Position numbers and translations under genes: made by a program. The notes below the pieces were generated by a model. The model was not told the origin of the DNA, did not search any database, and was given only the letters and a program-made list of their open reading frames with translations. Below, piece after piece: positions 61,642-64,000 of a DNA stretch of 64,000 bases (position 1 is its first letter; each line of letters begins with the position of its first letter). Source of the DNA: Streptomyces sp. A1136 (GTDB lineage: Bacteria; Actinomycetota; Actinomycetes; Streptomycetales; Streptomycetaceae); assembly GCF_004795055.1 (NCBI RefSeq), contig NZ_SSBJ01000036.1, positions 1 to 64,000 of the forward strand, written 5' to 3'.

Positions 61642-63498
61642 GTGCCGAACCAAGCCTCCCGCCGCGCCCTGCTCACCGCGGCCGCCCTGGCCGCCGTCAC
61701 GGCGACCGGGGCGACCTCCTCCGCCTCGGGTGTCCGTCACGCCCCGGACGGCTCCCCCGTCGGCGCCCCGGACGACCCGCATCCGCCGGGCTCGGGGCCC
61801 GGAGGCAGGCGGGGGCGGTACCCCGACCGGGCGGAGCTGGGCCGGCTGGTGGACGCGATGAGCCTCGCCGAAAAGGTCGGGCAGTTGTTCGTGTCCCGGG
61901 CCTACGGGCATTCGGCGACCGCCCCCGATCCGGCGGACGCACGGCTGAACCAGGCGCAGTTCGGGGTGCGCACGGCCGCCGAACTCGTCGCCCGCTATCA
62001 CTTGGGCGGGGTCATCTACTTCGCGTGGGCACACAACACCCGCACCCCCGGGCAGATCGCCGCCCTCTCGCAGGAGCTCCAACTGGCGGCCGCCGGCTCG
62101 GGCGCCGGCGTCCCGCTGCTGCTGTCCACGGACCAGGAGCACGGCGCCGTCGCCCGTATCGGCAAGCCCGCGACCCTGCTTCCGGGGGCGATGGCGCTGG
62201 GCGCCGGCCACCGCGCGACGGGTTCGACCGCCGAGGCCCGCCGGGCCGCGCGGATCGCCGGTGCGGAACTGGCGGCGATGGGCATCCGACAGGATTACGC
62301 GCCGGTCGCGGACGTGAACGTGAACCCGGCGAACCCGGTGATCGGCGTACGGTCCTTCGGCTCCGACCCGCGGGCCGTGGCGGCGCTGGTCGCCGCCCAG
62401 GTACGCGGCTACCAGGGCGCGGGGGTGGCCGCCACCGCCAAGCACTTCCCCGGACACGGGGACACCGAGACCGACAGTCATGTGGGGCTTCCGCTGATGC
62501 GGCACACCCGGGCCCAGTGGGAGGAGCTGGACGAGCCTCCGTTCCGGGCGGCCGTGGCGGCGGGCGTGGACGCCGTCATGACGGCGCACATCGTCTTCCC
62601 CGCGCTCGATCCCTCGGGTGACCCGGCGACCCTCTCCCGGCCGATCGTGACCGGCATCCTGCGCGAACGCCTCGGCTTCGGCGGGGTGGTGGTCACCGAC
62701 GCGCTGGACATGGCCGGGGTACGACAGAAGTACGGCGACGACAGGGTTCCGGTCCTCGCGCTCAAGGCGGGCTGCGACCAGTTGCTGAACCCGCCGGACC
62801 TGGCGCTGGCGTACCGGAGCGTGCTGGCCGCCGTGGAGTCGGGCGAGCTGACCACGGCCCGGATCGAGGAGTCGGTGCTGCGCGTCCTCGAACTCAAGGC
62901 GCGCCGGGTCCTGTTCGCCGGCCCCTACACGGCGGGGCCCGACCTGGCGGAGGTCGGCGCGGCCGACCACCTGACGGCCGCCGACGAGATCGCGGCCGGT
63001 ACGACGACCCTGTTGGCCAACCCGGCCGGGCTGCTGCCGCTGGACGCCTCGGCCGCGCCCCGGGTGCTGGTGACGGGAGCCGCCCCGCCCTCCCCCAGTG
63101 GTACCACCGGGCCCCCTACGGAGGTACTGGCGCGGGAGTTGGCGGCCCTGGGCTGCCGGGCCTCGGCGGTGGCTCCCGAAGGGGCGCCGGCGGCGGCGCC
63201 GGGTCACGCGGCGGTGCTGGTGTGCACGTACAACGTCCCCGAGGGCGACAGCCCGCAGCGGTCGCTGGTGGCGGACCTGCTGGCCACCGGGGTGCCGGTG
63301 GTGGCGGTCGCGATCCGCAACCCCTACGACGGCGCCCGACTGCCGCGGTGCGCCGCGGAGGTGGCCACCTACTCCTGGACGGACGTGGAGATGCGGGCGG
63401 CCGCCCGGGTGATCACCGGTGCGCGACGACCCTCGGGCCGCCTCCCGGTCCCGGTCCCGGGCCGCTACCCGCTGGGCCACGGGCTGACGTACGACTGA
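61642..63498 (+). CDS. Family 3 glycoside hydrolase, beta-N-acetylhexosaminidase type
   Basis: 618 residues. The N-terminus has a twin-arginine-like start (NQASRRALLTAAALAAV), suggesting export by Tat or Sec. The GH3 domain contains the NagZ signature KHFPGHGDTETDSHVG, where the His/Asp dyad acts as acid/base, and the nucleophile in VTDALDMAGV. A C-terminal GH3_C-like domain follows from about residue 450. It would release N-acetylglucosamine from muropeptide or chitin fragments outside the cell. GTG 61642 is preferred, since it begins the signal; GTG 61597 is possible. It is the only other amino-sugar hydrolase in the window, 53 kb from the csn genes. Confidence 0.9.
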   Translation: MPNQASRRALLTAAALAAVTATGATSSASGVRHAPDGSPVGAPDDPHPPGSGPGGRRGRYPDRAELGRLVDAMSLAEKVGQLFVSRAYGHSATAPDPADARLNQAQFGVRTAAELVARYHLGGVIYFAWAHNTRTPGQIAALSQELQLAAAGSGAGVPLLLSTDQEHGAVARIGKPATLLPGAMALGAGHRATGSTAEARRAARIAGAELAAMGIRQDYAPVADVNVNPANPVIGVRSFGSDPRAVAALVAAQVRGYQGAGVAATAKHFPGHGDTETDSHVGLPLMRHTRAQWEELDEPPFRAAVAAGVDAVMTAHIVFPALDPSGDPATLSRPIVTGILRERLGFGGVVVTDALDMAGVRQKYGDDRVPVLALKAGCDQLLNPPDLALAYRSVLAAVESGELTTARIEESVLRVLELKARRVLFAGPYTAGPDLAEVGAADHLTAADEIAAGTTTLLANPAGLLPLDASAAPRVLVTGAAPPSPSGTTGPPTEVLARELAALGCRASAVAPEGAPAAAPGHAAVLVCTYNVPEGDSPQRSLVADLLATGVPVVAVAIRNPYDGARLPRCAAEVATYSWTDVEMRAAARVITGARRPSGRLPVPVPGRYPLGHGLTYD

Positions 63499-63577
63499 GC
63501 CGTACGCCCGCCCGCGGCCCCGCTGCCGGAGAGCCGTAGACCCGGGAGCCTTGGACCCGGGGCCACGGCCCAGGGAG

Positions 63578-64000
63578 CTACGGGCGCAGCTGCGCCTCCC
63601 GCGGGAGGTCCTGCTGGTCGAGCTGCGGGTCCGGCTTGGCCAGCGGCCTCGCGCGGCCCGCGTCGGCGAGTGCGGCGGCCGGCGCCACTCCGGCCCACTG
63701 GAGGATGCGCGCGGTCGCGAGGGTCCGCTCGCCGTCCTGGAGCTTGGCGACGTTGGCCCCGTGGTTGGCGCCCGGGGCGATCATCACGTAGCTGTCCTTC
63801 ACGCCGTAGCCGAGGTGGAACGGTTCGGCACCCCACGGGTCGTTCTGCCCGTACACGAACAGCATCCGGTCCGCGTGGGTCCGCACCCAGGCGTCGACGT
63901 CGGCCATGACCCCCGGCTGGAAGGTCATCGGGATGTCACGCGGGACGAAGTCGCGCGGCGGCTGGTAGCCGTAACGGCTCAGCCCCTTGAGGTGCGGCTG
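63578..64000 (-). CDS. S28-family (tripeptidyl aminopeptidase) serine peptidase, partial
   Basis: Only the last 141 residues are in the window; the gene continues past 64000. The frame is open to the edge (QPHLKGLSRYGYQPPRDF), so the ATG at 63928 is internal. It contains RDIPMTFQPG, MLFVYGQNDPWGAEPF with a candidate catalytic Asp, and APGANHGANVAKL with the catalytic His, matching secreted Streptomyces S28 peptidases. The catalytic Ser would lie upstream, beyond the edge. It is convergent with the GH3 gene. Confidence 0.85.
   Translation of the reverse strand, partial: QPHLKGLSRYGYQPPRDFVPRDIPMTFQPGVMADVDAWVRTHADRMLFVYGQNDPWGAEPFHLGYGVKDSYVMIAPGANHGANVAKLQDGERTLATARILQWAGVAPAAALADAGRARPLAKPDPQLDQQDLPREAQLRP

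Overview
The window is a high-GC actinobacterial chromosome segment, almost certainly Streptomyces. The signs are strong third-position G/C bias, frequent GTG and some TTG starts, translationally coupled ATGA/GTGA overlaps, a csnR-K-type chitosan-oligosaccharide operon, a glnX-glnH-pknG locus, the sporulation dynamin pair DynA/DynB next to an SsbB-like protein, and a CsoR-type copper locus. It looks like core chromosome with a few more variable stretches; no integrase, transposase, CRISPR array or rRNA was seen.

Layout. 0-2 kb: HNH endonuclease and an MscS channel. 2-8.9 kb: ROK regulator (csnR), sugar-binding lipoprotein, two permeases, GH4 glycosidase and a BadF-type sugar kinase, with one palindromic operator in front. 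9.1-19.8 kb: one long co-directional signalling locus: four-helix membrane sensor (glnX), glutamine-type binding protein (glnH), coiled-coil protein, PknG kinase, PP2C phosphatase, VWA protein and zinc-ribbon/FHA protein. 19.8-26.6 kb: isoaspartyl methyltransferase-like protein, GlbO globin, thioesterase, EttA, and a PAP2/diacylglycerol-kinase fusion. 26.8-32.2 kb: thioester-domain surface protein, SsbB and the dynamin-like GTPases. 32.5 kb: tRNA-Arg(UCU), followed by a more variable stretch to about 44.5 kb: solitary C5 DNA methyltransferase, glycosyltransferase, collagen-like secreted protein, secreted phospholipase A2, alpha/beta hydrolase, Sfp-type phosphopantetheinyl transferase, an intergenic hairpin-repeat patch, a subtilase with a low-complexity insert, and a WxL-like protein with its DUF916 partner. 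44.6-52 kb: divergent inositol catabolism genes (iolA, iolD, iolB, iolC / iolE-like, iolG). 52.2-55.2 kb: HTH protein, CopZ and CopA under a CsoR-type operator. 55.5-64 kb: citrate synthase, RecD2 helicase, EamA exporter with divergent LysR regulator, GH3 N-acetylhexosaminidase, and the 3' end of an S28 peptidase gene cut by the window edge.

How the parts fit. The csn genes would import glucosamine oligomers, hydrolyse them in the cytoplasm and phosphorylate the product; no ATPase subunit is encoded, so a shared MsiK-type ATPase is expected elsewhere. The glnX-glnH-pknG block has a binding protein but no transporter, which fits extracytoplasmic amino-acid sensing feeding a kinase/phosphatase/FHA relay; zinc ribbons recur in the kinase, the phosphatase and the FHA protein. 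The inositol genes cover dehydrogenation to the semialdehyde step, but transporter, aldolase and regulator are not in the window. The copper genes form a chaperone/exporter pair separated by a large hairpin.

Coordinates and starts were judged by eye from reading frames, Shine-Dalgarno sequences and family knowledge. No database search or folding program was run.
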